From the NCBI GenBank assembly GCA_964523405.1, contig CAZGAQ010000010.1, forward strand, positions 1 to 64,000: a stretch of 64,000 bases of DNA, in the 5' to 3' direction. The notes under the pieces are model-generated. The model ran no database searches. It was not told the origin of the DNA and saw only the letters and a program-made list of their open reading frames with translations. Positions 25,966 to 34,368 of the stretch are shown here, piece after piece (position 1 is the stretch's first letter; each line of letters begins with the position of its first letter). The stretch is from CAZGAQ01 sp964523405. Its GTDB lineage: Bacteria > Planctomycetota > Phycisphaerae > UBA1845 > Fen-1342. Both the position numbers and the translations under genes were made by a program.

Positions 25966-27282
25966 ATGCCCAAGCTCGTCGAACACCAACCCCAGCGTGC
26001 CGCCATCGCGGCAAAATCGCCCCGTGTCGTCCGCATCGGCCTGCTCGGTCTGGGGCAGGTCGGCCAGGCGCTGGTCCGCGTGTGCACGCAGTATGCGGAC
26101 GCCATCGCGCGCCAATTCGGCTTGACGCCGCGCGTCGTGGCCGTGTTGGTCCGCGATCGCGCCCGCCCGCGCGCTACAGTACCGATGCCGGCCCTCATCA
26201 CGAATCAGCCGGCGGAGTTCTTTGCCGAGCGCTTCGACATCCTCGTCGAAGTGATGGGCGGCATCGAGCCCGCCAACACCTACGTGCGCCAGGCGCTGCA
26301 CGCCGGCATTCCGGTCGTCACGGCCAACAAGTCGCTGCTGGCTCAGCACGGTCCCGCCCTGCATCAGCTCGCGGCCCACAGTGGCACGAGTCTGCGCGTC
26401 GAGGCGGCCGCTATCGCCGGCGTGCCCTTCATTGGCAACCACGCCCGCCGGCCGCTTGCGGCTCGTCTGACGCAGCTCACCGGGATTCTCAATGGCACGA
26501 GCAACTACATTCTCACGCGCGTCGCCCGCGAGGGTCTCGCGCTGGAGACTGCGCTGGCCCAGGCCCAGGCGCAGGGCTACGCCGAGCCCGATCCGACCAA
26601 CGACGTGTCCGGCATCGACGCGGCCGAGAAGCTCGTCGTCATCCTCAGCGAGCTCGGCCTCGCCCACCTGCACGCCGGCGCGATTGAACGCACCGGCATC
26701 GATGCCGTCGCTGCCGGCGATCTCGAAGGCGCCCGCGCGCTCGGCGGCACGCTCAAGCCCGTCGCGCACGCGTCGCTCAGCGACGATCGCGTTGCCGCCT
26801 TCGTCGGCCCGGCCTTCGTCCCCGCCGATCATCCGCTCGCCAGCGTGCACGGCGCCGAGAATGGCATCGTCCTGCAGGGCCCCGCGTTCGCCAAACTCTG
26901 CTATACCGGCCGCGGCGCCGGCCCCGAGATTACGGCCGCCACGTGTCTCGACGACGTGCTCGAACTTGCCGCCGCCGCGTCGGACGCCCCGCGCCCGGCG
27001 CCGGCTCTGCCCGACGCCCCGCAAGTCTGCGATGCTCCGCACACGCCGTGGTTTGTCCGCCTGGACTTCCACTCTGCGTTGCCTGACGCCGCGCACCTGC
27101 TCGAGTTCCTCGGCGCCCGCGGCGTCTGGACCCAACGCACTCACGCCGTCGCCTTGAACGGCGGCGCCGCCTGGTTCGCTCTGACCTATCCCGTCGCCCG
27201 CGACACGCTCGTGGCCGCCCTGGCCGCTCTGCGCGACGCGTCCGACTGCCACGCGCGGCATTACCGCGCTTTGGAGAATTGA
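25966..27282 (+). CDS. hom: homoserine dehydrogenase
   Basis: The 438-residue product reduces aspartate semialdehyde to homoserine, the branch point to methionine and threonine. The NAD(P)-binding motif GLLGLGQVGQALV is near residue 25, ILNGTSNYILT and GYAEPDPTNDVSGIDAAEK mark the substrate-binding catalytic domain, and the C-terminal 90 residues (FVRLDFHSALPDAAHLLEFL) resemble an ACT-type regulatory domain. AGGAGG lies seven bases before the ATG at 25966, which decides it over the ATG at 25960. It is the first gene behind the SAM riboswitch. Confidence 0.95.
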   Translation: MPKLVEHQPQRAAIAAKSPRVVRIGLLGLGQVGQALVRVCTQYADAIARQFGLTPRVVAVLVRDRARPRATVPMPALITNQPAEFFAERFDILVEVMGGIEPANTYVRQALHAGIPVVTANKSLLAQHGPALHQLAAHSGTSLRVEAAAIAGVPFIGNHARRPLAARLTQLTGILNGTSNYILTRVAREGLALETALAQAQAQGYAEPDPTNDVSGIDAAEKLVVILSELGLAHLHAGAIERTGIDAVAAGDLEGARALGGTLKPVAHASLSDDRVAAFVGPAFVPADHPLASVHGAENGIVLQGPAFAKLCYTGRGAGPEITAATCLDDVLELAAAASDAPRPAPALPDAPQVCDAPHTPWFVRLDFHSALPDAAHLLEFLGARGVWTQRTHAVALNGGAAWFALTYPVARDTLVAALAALRDASDCHARHYRALEN

Positions 27283-27290
27283 GGTACGCC

Positions 27291-28079
27291 ATGAAGACCC
27301 ACAACCCCAGCACGGTCGTGATCAAACTCGGCGGCTCGGTCTTGCGCGACCAGGAGGCCTACGCGCGTTGCGCCGGCTGGCTGGCCGCCCGCCTCCACCG
27401 CCATCCGCAAGAACGCCTCGTCGTCGTCGTGTCCGCGCCGTGCGGAGCGACGGACCGTCTGCAGGCGCTGGCGCAGCGCTGCTGCCCGCAGCCCGACCAG
27501 CGCCTGCTCGACCTGCTCTGGACGACTGGCGAGACGCACTCCGTCGCGCTGCTCGCCCTGTGCCTCACCCAGGCGGGCATCGCGGCCGCGGGCCTGGCTG
27601 TGCACCAGTGCGGCCTGGAACTCGTGCCCGTTGGTGCCGACCGCGACGAGCTGCGCGTCAACCCGCTGCCGCTCCGCGCGCACTTGCGCCGCAACCGTGT
27701 CGTCGTCGTGCCCGGCTTCTTCGCGCGCGGCCACGGCGACAGCGTCGTCTCGCTCGGTCGGGGCGGCTCAGACCTCACCGCCGTCCTGCTGGCTGCCGGT
27801 CTGCAGGCCCGCCGCTGTGAGCTGATCAAGGACGTCCCGGGCTACTTCACCAAGGACCCGCACAAGCACGCCGACGCCCACCCGGTGCCGCACGTGTCGT
27901 TCGCCGAGGCGCTGGCTCTCGCCGCGGATGACTGCGAGTTGGTGCAGGCCCGCGCGCTGCAGGCCGCTGCCCGCACGAACACGGAGCTGCTCGTACGCGG
28001 CCTGGAGGAACACGGCCCCTATACGCTCGTCTCGCGCGAAGTCCCCCCGGGCGACGTCCCGGTCCGTCTGGCTGTCTGA
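27291..28079 (+). CDS. aspartokinase catalytic domain, no ACT domains
   Basis: The 262-residue product belongs to the amino-acid kinase family and should phosphorylate aspartate, the first step towards methionine, threonine and lysine. VIKLGGSVL near the N-terminus, FARGHGDSVVSLGRGGSDLT and LIKDVPGYFTKDP are the aspartokinase ATP- and aspartate-binding segments. It ends where the ACT repeats of ordinary aspartokinases (about 400 residues) would begin, so allosteric feedback is probably absent. GAGGT precedes the ATG, eight bases behind hom. Its position suggests it supplies the SAM-controlled branch. Confidence 0.88.
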   Translation: MKTHNPSTVVIKLGGSVLRDQEAYARCAGWLAARLHRHPQERLVVVVSAPCGATDRLQALAQRCCPQPDQRLLDLLWTTGETHSVALLALCLTQAGIAAAGLAVHQCGLELVPVGADRDELRVNPLPLRAHLRRNRVVVVPGFFARGHGDSVVSLGRGGSDLTAVLLAAGLQARRCELIKDVPGYFTKDPHKHADAHPVPHVSFAEALALAADDCELVQARALQAAARTNTELLVRGLEEHGPYTLVSREVPPGDVPVRLAV

Positions 28080-28190
28080 AGTGCCGCGCGGCGGCGCTCG
28101 AATGATACACCACCACCGTCGGTCGCACGTGTCCGTGTGAGCCCCGTTGACCCCGGGCCTGTTGCGAAGCCGACCTGCCAAGGAGCAACC

Positions 28191-29378
28191 ATGCAGTTCG
28201 CCACAAAGACCATCCATGCTGCCCAGCCATCCGAACCGGGGACAGGTGCCCTGGTGGCGCCCATCTTTGCGACTTCCACTTACGAGCAGGAAGCGCCGGG
28301 TGTCCACCAGGGTTTCTGCTACTCGCGCACCAACAACCCCACCCGCGCCCGCCTGGAGCATGTGCTCGCCGCGCTCGAAGGCGTGGAGCACTGTGCGGTC
28401 TTCGCCTCCGGCCTCGGGGCCGAAAACGCCCTCTTTCAGGCCCACCTGCGCCCCGGCGATGAGGTGATCGTGCCGCCGGATGTTTACGGCGGTACGCATC
28501 GTCTCCTGCACCAGGTCTTCGGTGCCCAACGCATCACCACCCACGTCGTCGACTACAGCCAGCCCGGCGCGCTGCAGGCCGCGCTCACCCCGCGCACTAA
28601 GTTCGTCTGGGTTGAGTCGCCGACCAACCCGCGTCTGTATGTCTTCGACATTGCCGCCATCGCCGCTGAGGCCCACGCCGCCGGCGCCCTCGTCGTTGTC
28701 GATAACACCTTCGCGACGCCGCTCTTCCAGCAGCCCTTCGCGCTCGGTGCCGACCTTGTCGTCCACAGCGTCACGAAGTATCTCTCCGGCCACTCCGACG
28801 TCATCCAGGGTGCCGTGCTCGCCCGCGATCCGGTCGTCTTCGAGCGCATCCGCTACGTGCAGAACGCCGCCGGCAGCACGCCCTCGCCCTTCGACTGCTG
28901 GCTCACCCTGCGCGGTATCAAGACGCTCGAGCTGCGCGTCCAGCGCCACGCCGAGAATGCCGCGGCCATCGCGACGGCCCTCGTCGGACATCCGGCCGTC
29001 GAGCGCGTCTATTACCCCGGGCTGCCGTCCCACCCTGGCCACGAGCTGGCGAAGCGCCAGATGACCGGCTTCGGCGGCATGGTCGCGCTGGAGATCCGCG
29101 GCGCGCACGCCGAGATCGTCCGCTTCGTCTCCGAGCGGAAGTACTTCGCCCTCGCCGAAAGCCTCGGCGGCGTGAAGTCGCTTCTGTGCCACCCGGCCAC
29201 CATGACCCATGCGTCGATCCCGGCGGACGTCCGCGCCGAACTTGGCCTGTCCGACCAGCTCGTCCGCCTCAGCCCCGGCTGCGAGAACGCGGTTGACCTC
29301 GTCGACGATCTGGTCACCGGCCTCGACGCCCTCGCCGGCCGCCCGACCTTCAGCCGCTCCGGTGCCGCCATCGCCTAG
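28191..29378 (+). CDS. cystathionine gamma-synthase / gamma-lyase family PLP enzyme
   Basis: The 395-residue product is a Cys/Met-metabolism PLP enzyme. SRTNNPTRARLE, FASGLGAENAL, ESPTNPRLYVFDI and the Schiff-base motif HSVTKYLSGHSDVIQG (about K196) are all in place. Family members include MetB, MetZ, MetC and methionine gamma-lyase and are hard to separate by motif. Behind a SAM riboswitch with hom and aspartokinase, cystathionine gamma-synthase or O-acylhomoserine sulfhydrylase is the likeliest role. AAGGAG lies five bases before the ATG at 28191. It is 111 bases behind the kinase gene. Confidence 0.9.
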   Translation: MQFATKTIHAAQPSEPGTGALVAPIFATSTYEQEAPGVHQGFCYSRTNNPTRARLEHVLAALEGVEHCAVFASGLGAENALFQAHLRPGDEVIVPPDVYGGTHRLLHQVFGAQRITTHVVDYSQPGALQAALTPRTKFVWVESPTNPRLYVFDIAAIAAEAHAAGALVVVDNTFATPLFQQPFALGADLVVHSVTKYLSGHSDVIQGAVLARDPVVFERIRYVQNAAGSTPSPFDCWLTLRGIKTLELRVQRHAENAAAIATALVGHPAVERVYYPGLPSHPGHELAKRQMTGFGGMVALEIRGAHAEIVRFVSERKYFALAESLGGVKSLLCHPATMTHASIPADVRAELGLSDQLVRLSPGCENAVDLVDDLVTGLDALAGRPTFSRSGAAIA

Positions 29379-29387
29379 CGTCCGTAG

Positions 29388-29440
29388 CGTCAGGCGTCCC
29401 CCTGCCCCGAACGCATGTGCGGGGTGCCTGACGTATGCGG
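29388..29440. repeat. REP-like palindrome behind the methionine operon
   Basis: GCGTCAGGC and GCCTGACG arms enclose a GC-rich centre that itself has a CCCCG...CGGGG stem. It belongs to the family seen at 4575, 37008 and 45227. It begins ten bases behind the metB-like stop codon and could form the 3' end of that transcript. Confidence 0.55.
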
Positions 29441-29538
29441 CGCCACCGATTCGCCTTCGGGAGCGATGAACTCCGCCGCGCCGTCCTTCCCCGGCGGCGC
29501 GGCGCCGCTTCACTCCCCCGGCTGACGGCTTTGCGGAA

Positions 29539-29566
29539 TTGACGTCGCCGCGCCCGGCGCTACACT
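29539..29566 (+). promoter_or_regulatory. promoter with -10 seven bases before the ATG
   Basis: TTGACG (29539-29544) and TACACT (29561-29566) are 16 bases apart. The ATG of the transporter gene is at 29574, which is where transcription would be expected to start. No ribosome-binding site precedes the ATG, so a leaderless mRNA is likely. Confidence 0.6.
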
Positions 29567-29573
29567 CCGCCAT

Positions 29574-31529
29574 ATGGCGCGGCAACGATCCCTACCGTCC
29601 CTGCCCGAAGTCCACGGCAGCGTTGCGATTCAACGCTCCTCCAGCCTGTGGCGGCGCCTGCTGACGTTCACCGGGCCCGCGTTCCTCGTCTCCGTCGGCT
29701 ACATGGATCCCGGCAATTGGGCCACCGACCTCGCCGGTGGTGCGCAGTTCGGCTACCGCCTGATCTGGGTCATTCTTGCGTCGAACCTGATCGCCATCCT
29801 GTTGCAGACCCTCTCCGCGCGCCTCGGCCTGGTGACGCGTCGCGACCTCGCCCAGGCCTGCCGCGACCACTACCCGCCCGCCGTCGTCGGCATGCTGTGG
29901 GTTCTCTGCGAAGTCGCCATCGCCGCCTGCGATCTGGCCGAAGTGCTCGGCTCGGCCATCGGGTTGAAGCTCCTCTTCGGCATCCCGCTCTTGTGGGGTG
30001 TCATCATCACCGCTTTCGACGTCTTCATCGTACTGCTGCTCCAGTCCTACGGCATGCGCAAGCTCGAAGCCGTCATCCTCACCCTCGTTGGCACTATCGG
30101 CGTCTGCTTCGGCGTCGAGCTGTTCCTCTCCAAGCCCGACCTCGGCGCCGTCGCCACCGGTTTCGTCCCGCGCTACCTGTCCGGGAGCGAGCTCTACCTC
30201 GCTATCGGCATCCTCGGCGCCACCGTCATGCCCCACAACCTCTACCTGCACTCCGCCCTCGTGCAGTCCCGCGCCGTCGAACGCTCCAAGGCGGGCCTGC
30301 GGGAAGGCGCCCGCTTCAACCTCGTCGACTCCGTCGTCGCCCTCAACGCCGCCTTCTTCGTCAACGCCGCCATCCTCATCCTCGCGGCCACCGCCTTCCA
30401 CCAGACCGGCCACCACCACGTCGCCTCCCTTGAAGAAGCCCACGCGCTGCTCGAACCCCTGCTCGGCTCGACCATCGCCCCCGTCGCGTTCGCCCTGGCG
30501 CTGCTCGCGGCCGGGCAATCCTCCACGATCACCGGCACGATGGCCGGACAGGTCGTCATGGAGGGTTTCGTCGCGCTGCGGCTGCGGCCGTGGCTGCGTC
30601 GCCTGATCACGCGCTCGCTCGCCATCATCCCGGCCGTGCTGGTGATCCTCTGGCGCGGCGAGCAGGGCAGCAACGATCTGCTGATCTTCTCGCAGGTCGT
30701 GCTCTCGTTGCAGCTCTCGTTCGCGGTCGTCCCGCTCATCCACTTCACCAGCGACCCGCGGAAGATGGGTTCGTTCGCCACGCCGTGGTGGGGGCAGGTC
30801 CTCGCCTGGGCGGCGGCGCTCGTCATCATTTCGCTGAACATCAAGCTCGTCGTCGAGACGATCGTCGCCGGGCTGGCGGCGGGCAGCTTCGCCGTGCGCT
30901 TCATTCTGTTGCCGATCGCGCTGCTGCTTGTGCCGCTGCTCGCGTGGATCATCTACGAAGCCCTCTTCCGCGAATGGGGCGATCGGCTCCTGAAGCCCGG
31001 CATGCCCACGCCGCAGCTCCCGCCGCTGGCGGCCTCGCTCGACCAGCAGTACCGCCGCGTCGCGGTCGCCCTGGAGGCCTCGCCGCTGGACAGCGAGGTG
31101 CTGCAGGCCGCCTTGCCGCTCGTGCGCGCGACGGGGGCGGAGCTGGTGTTGATCCACGTGGCCGAAAGCGCCGTCGCGCGCTTTATCGGCGAGCAGGCCG
31201 ACGACGAGGAAGTGCAGCACGACCGCGATTACCTGCAGCGCATCGCGGACAGCCTGCAGACGCTGGGCGTGCAGTCCACACCGCGCCTCGGCACCGGCAG
31301 CTCCGCGGAGGGAATCGCCCGCATTGCCGAGGAAGAGCACGCGGACATCATCATCACCGGCAGCCACGGCCACCGCTTCCTCGGCGACCTCTTCCACGGC
31401 TCGACGGTGACCGCCCTGCGCCACCTGACGGACATCCCGGTGCTGAGCATCCGCACGGCCACTGGCCCGGCGGCCGCTGCCTCTGGCGCGGTGGCTGGCG
31501 GAGCGCCCGCAAACCCCTCTCCCTCGTAG
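29574..31529 (+). CDS. Nramp-type metal transporter fused to a UspA domain
   Basis: The 651-residue product has eleven to twelve membrane helices of the Nramp/MntH family. Metal-binding signatures are YMDPGNWATDLAGG in helix 1 (DPGN) and GATVMPHNLYLHSALVQSR in helix 6 (MPH). Family members import Mn2+ or Fe2+ with protons. After residue about 490 follows a cytoplasmic universal-stress-protein domain (RRVAVALEASPLDSEVLQAA), including the nucleotide-binding G-x2-G-x9-G-S type run in GSHGHRFLGDLFHGSTVTA. The fusion suggests gating by ATP or stress state. Plain MntH proteins end near residue 420. Its stop codon sits in the loop of a hairpin (31516-31536). Confidence 0.92.
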   Translation: MARQRSLPSLPEVHGSVAIQRSSSLWRRLLTFTGPAFLVSVGYMDPGNWATDLAGGAQFGYRLIWVILASNLIAILLQTLSARLGLVTRRDLAQACRDHYPPAVVGMLWVLCEVAIAACDLAEVLGSAIGLKLLFGIPLLWGVIITAFDVFIVLLLQSYGMRKLEAVILTLVGTIGVCFGVELFLSKPDLGAVATGFVPRYLSGSELYLAIGILGATVMPHNLYLHSALVQSRAVERSKAGLREGARFNLVDSVVALNAAFFVNAAILILAATAFHQTGHHHVASLEEAHALLEPLLGSTIAPVAFALALLAAGQSSTITGTMAGQVVMEGFVALRLRPWLRRLITRSLAIIPAVLVILWRGEQGSNDLLIFSQVVLSLQLSFAVVPLIHFTSDPRKMGSFATPWWGQVLAWAAALVIISLNIKLVVETIVAGLAAGSFAVRFILLPIALLLVPLLAWIIYEALFREWGDRLLKPGMPTPQLPPLAASLDQQYRRVAVALEASPLDSEVLQAALPLVRATGAELVLIHVAESAVARFIGEQADDEEVQHDRDYLQRIADSLQTLGVQSTPRLGTGSSAEGIARIAEEEHADIIITGSHGHRFLGDLFHGSTVTALRHLTDIPVLSIRTATGPAAAASGAVAGGAPANPSPS

Positions 31530-31536
31530 GGAGAGG
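31516..31536 (+). terminator. hairpin enclosing the transporter stop codon
   Basis: CCTCTCCC and GGGAGAGG form a perfect eight-pair stem with the loop TCGTA. The TAG stop at 31527-31529 overlaps loop and stem. It is a widespread type of intergenic element (CCTCTCCC...GGGAGAGG..GGGTGAGGG). No T-run follows, so it is only a terminator-like structure. Confidence 0.45.
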
Positions 31537-31708
31537 ATGGGTGAGGGTGGAGACGTTCGAATTTCGGAGCGCGTGCGGCCGCCGCTGCGCCGACCGCAGG
31601 TGATCGCCGCCGGTCGCAGGGAACGGGGATTTGGGGGGTGAGGCGCGGAGCGGGCGGGGAGCGCCGCAAGACAGCGGGCTGTGATGCTTCGGGCCGGGCG
31701 GCGTGATG

Positions 31709-32611
31709 CTACGGCTGTGGGCGGTCGCGGAACGCCTCGTCTGTGCGGAACGTGGCCATGACGGGGAGGTGGTCGGAGACGCGCTGGGCGATGGGCAGAT
31801 CGGGGCCGAAGAAAGTCACGATGTGGACCTGGAGCGTCTCCTCGCTCGCCAGGTCGGGCGTCGCGAGGAAGTAGTCGTAACGATTTCCCTTGTGCGTCGT
31901 GCCCACGCCTTCCTGGCCGGCGGGGTCGAGGACGGTCAGGCCGAGGCGGTCGGCGAGGGTGTGGAGCTCCGGCTCCAGCATGTTGAAGTCGCCCGCCAGC
32001 AGCACGTCAGGGTCGCGCTGCTGCGCGTCGCGGACAATGGCCGCCAGCGAGTCCGCCTCCTGGGCGCGGCGGGCTTCGTCCTTCCAGGAGAGGTGGACCG
32101 TGACGACGACGGCGTCGAAGCCGCCGCACGTGACGTAGGCCGCCTGCGCGGGGTGCTGGAAGCCTCCGGGATCGGGGAGGTCGACGAGCGCGACGCGCGC
32201 CACGGCCACGATGGCGTTGTCCATCGCGTCGGGTGAGTCGGTGCAGACCCAGTGCGTCAAGCGGGCGTCGGCTGCACACAGCTCGCGAGCACGCTCTGTG
32301 CCGGCGATTTCCTGCACGCAGAGCACGTCGACCCCGAGGCGCGCCAGGGTTTCGTGGAACCAGGTGTTGTCGGCGGCGGCCTTCTCGGGGTGGCCGCGGA
32401 CGTTCCAGGTGGCCAGGGTGAGGGTCAGGCCGGCGGAGGAGGAAGGAACGGTCGGTGCGTTCGCATCCGGCGCGGTGCCGAAGCGCGGCGCCGCAGACTG
32501 CGTGCAACGGCTGAGCACGAACACCACGGCGCACAGGGCGAGGAAGGTCAGCGCGGCGGACAGGACGCGGCGCCCCGCGGGGCGAACGTGGCTGGAAGCG
32601 TGCCGGGGCAT
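31709..32611 (-). CDS. endonuclease/exonuclease/phosphatase family protein, exported
   Basis: The 300-residue product has an N-terminal membrane helix with a cysteine at its end (LCAVVFVLSRC), possibly a lipidation site although the sequence before the cysteine is atypical. The rest is an EEP domain: LATWNVRGH, DVLCVQEIAG with the metal-binding glutamate, VVTVHLSWKDEARRAQEADS, LLAGDFNMLEPE and the C-terminal VSDHLPVMATF with the catalytic Asp-His. It probably hydrolyses phosphodiester or phosphomonoester bonds outside the cytoplasm. A TACAAT box lies six bases before the ATG on the minus strand, so the mRNA may be leaderless. Confidence 0.85.
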   Translation of the reverse strand: MPRHASSHVRPAGRRVLSAALTFLALCAVVFVLSRCTQSAAPRFGTAPDANAPTVPSSSAGLTLTLATWNVRGHPEKAAADNTWFHETLARLGVDVLCVQEIAGTERARELCAADARLTHWVCTDSPDAMDNAIVAVARVALVDLPDPGGFQHPAQAAYVTCGGFDAVVVTVHLSWKDEARRAQEADSLAAIVRDAQQRDPDVLLAGDFNMLEPELHTLADRLGLTVLDPAGQEGVGTTHKGNRYDYFLATPDLASEETLQVHIVTFFGPDLPIAQRVSDHLPVMATFRTDEAFRDRPQP

Positions 32612-32617
32612 ATGGGG

Positions 32618-32623
32618 ATTGTA
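32618..32623 (-). promoter_or_regulatory. TACAAT -10 box immediately before the EEP gene
   Basis: On the minus strand TACAAT is followed by CCCCAT and then the ATG at 32611, placing the expected transcription start at the ATG itself. The -35 region is weak. No ribosome-binding site is present. Confidence 0.5.
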
Positions 32624-32908
32624 CAGCGACAGGGGAAGGGACAGGGCAGGTGGTGCTGAGTTCGAGGTGCGGAGTTCAGCGTGGCGAGTTGGGGGGATAA
32701 AGCCTTCAGTTGTCAGTCGAAGGAAGAGGTGCGGTCGGGTGAGCGTCCGTGCGTTTCGCGGGAAGCGCGTGGGTGTCGGGGCAGATTCTTCAGTCGCGGC
32801 GCTCCTTCGGAATGATGGTGGGGGAGCGGAATGACGGCAAGGTGAAGATGTAGGAATGGCGATGGGGTGGGGGCGTGGGAGCGGTTGCGTGAAAAGGGCG
32901 GTGGCGGG

Positions 32909-33376
32909 ATGATTGGGGCCATGGCTACGGTACGCGCGTATCTGGATATGGCCCGTGCGTTGAGCAAGCAGGGCACTCGGCAGCAGCGCATGCAAGCGGT
33001 GGTGGATGTGCTGTGGGCGGGGCTGCAGGCGACGGGGGTTTCGTGGGTCGGGTTCTACGTGCACATCAGCGGCGAAGAGCTGGTGCTCGGGCCGCGGCAG
33101 CCGAAGCCGGCCTGCTCGCCGATCGGACTGCACGGGGCTTGCGGGCAGGCGTTCAAGAACCGGCGGCCGCTCGTGGTGCGGGATGTGCGGGAGCTGGGGC
33201 CGAATTACATTGCGTGCGATCCGCGCGACCAGTCGGAGATTGTGATTCCGCTGCAGACGGAGGAGGGGGCCTGCTGGGGCGTGCTGGACTTGGACAGTTA
33301 TGCGGTGGGCAGCTTCAGTGGGGCCGACGTCACCGGGCTGCTGACGGTGCTGAAGGCGGCGGGGTTGACGGTGTAG
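32909..33376 (+). CDS. msrC: free methionine-(R)-sulfoxide reductase (GAF type)
   Basis: The 155-residue GAF-domain protein matches fRMsr/YebR, which reduces free methionine-R-sulfoxide using thioredoxin. The three cysteines of the family are present: CSPIGLHGACGQAF supplies the first two and NYIACDPRDQSEIVIPL the third (about C69, C78 and C103). GVLDLDS closes the domain. The spacing between the first two cysteines is one residue shorter than I recall for E. coli. The start may be 32909 or the ATG at 32921. It ends four bases from the convergent UVR-motif gene. Confidence 0.87.
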   Translation: MIGAMATVRAYLDMARALSKQGTRQQRMQAVVDVLWAGLQATGVSWVGFYVHISGEELVLGPRQPKPACSPIGLHGACGQAFKNRRPLVVRDVRELGPNYIACDPRDQSEIVIPLQTEEGACWGVLDLDSYAVGSFSGADVTGLLTVLKAAGLTV

Positions 33377-33380
33377 CGAC

Positions 33381-34169
33381 TCAGTCGGCGCGGTGGTCGC
33401 GTGAGGGGGTCACGTTCTCGCGGCGGCGGAGTTCGTCGCGGATTTCGGCGGCACTTTCGAAGTCCTCGTGCTCGAGGGCTTCTTCGAGACGCTCGCGGAG
33501 CGTCTGGGTCACGCCGTATTCGAGGCGGAGTTGCCGGCCGGTCTCGCGGAGGTAGCGGACGCCGGGGTCTTCGTCGCGGAGTTCTTCGTCGTAGCCGAGC
33601 TCGCAGAGGAGCTCTTCGAGCTTGGCGGCACCGGCTTCAGCGCTCTCGATGGCTTCCTCAAAGCGGCCCTCGACGACGCGGAGCTGCGAGAGGAGGCGGG
33701 CGCGGTCGAAGACGAGGGTGGGCTGGAGCGACGCAACGCTGCCGAGGTCGAGACCCTGATCGTCGAGCAGGTTCATGCAGGTGAGGCAGGTCGTGATGTC
33801 GCCCAGCGCGCCGGTGATGAACTGGCGCGCCTTGGTGTGGTCGCTGGCCTCGAGGCGGTCCTCGACGAGGGCGGCGTACGCGAGGCGGCGGTAGTTGATC
33901 TGCTGGAGCTCACGCTGGAGCTCCTGCCAGTCCTCGCGTGTGAGCTGCGTGCCGCCGACGCGCAGCTCGTGTTCGATGTACTCGCGCGTCGAGTCGAAGC
34001 CGTGGCAGCGGCCGCCATCGGGGCGACCGGCCATGAACATCTGCATGAGCCCCAGGTCCAGGCGGATTTGGAGCAACTCCTCCCCGTCCCGTCCGACGAC
34101 CACGCGAGCGCGCAGCTCGCCGGACGGGCAGTCCCAACCTTGCGTCAATTCATCCAGATCCAACGTCAT
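33381..34169 (-). CDS. UvrB/UvrC-motif protein
   Basis: The 262-residue product ends in a clear UVR motif, TLRERLEEALEHEDFESAAEIRDELRR, which in UvrB, UvrC, ClpC and McsA mediates protein-protein contact. The N-terminal part has a single CxxC pair (TTCLTCMNLL, about residue 130) and a region rich in leucine and glutamate that could form helical hairpins (FEEAIESAEAGAAKLEELL). It is not McsA, which carries four zinc CxxC pairs. The function is unknown. GGAG precedes the ATG at 34169. It is divergent from the HEAT-repeat lipoprotein. Confidence 0.7.
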   Translation of the reverse strand: MTLDLDELTQGWDCPSGELRARVVVGRDGEELLQIRLDLGLMQMFMAGRPDGGRCHGFDSTREYIEHELRVGGTQLTREDWQELQRELQQINYRRLAYAALVEDRLEASDHTKARQFITGALGDITTCLTCMNLLDDQGLDLGSVASLQPTLVFDRARLLSQLRVVEGRFEEAIESAEAGAAKLEELLCELGYDEELRDEDPGVRYLRETGRQLRLEYGVTQTLRERLEEALEHEDFESAAEIRDELRRRENVTPSRDHRAD

Positions 34170-34276
34170 GAGCGCATAACTCCACGCGGCGTTGCTGGTG
34201 GGAGCATCGGTTGAAGACCGGGGGGGCTGAAGTTGCGGCGGCAGGACCAATAAAAGGTTGGCGTGCCGCCGGGTCC

Positions 34277-34305
34277 TTGGCCTCGCGCGCGGAATCGGGA
34301 ATAAT
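34277..34305 (+). promoter_or_regulatory. sigma70-type promoter of the HEAT-repeat gene
   Basis: TTGGCC (34277-34282) and AATAAT (34300-34305) are 17 bases apart, leaving a leader of about 57 bases to the ATG at 34369. Confidence 0.5.
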
Positions 34306-34368
34306 GGCGGCACACGCCGACCGGCCAAGTGGCCGCCGGTGCCGCCCGTTTTCCGCAGGTGGATCGAC

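Noticed and set aside
32630..32908. Short open frames before the msrC gene
   Set aside because: No ribosome-binding site and no protein-like composition.
33381..34169. McsA identity for the UVR-motif protein
   Set aside because: Only one CxxC pair is present and there is no mcsB or clpC beside it.
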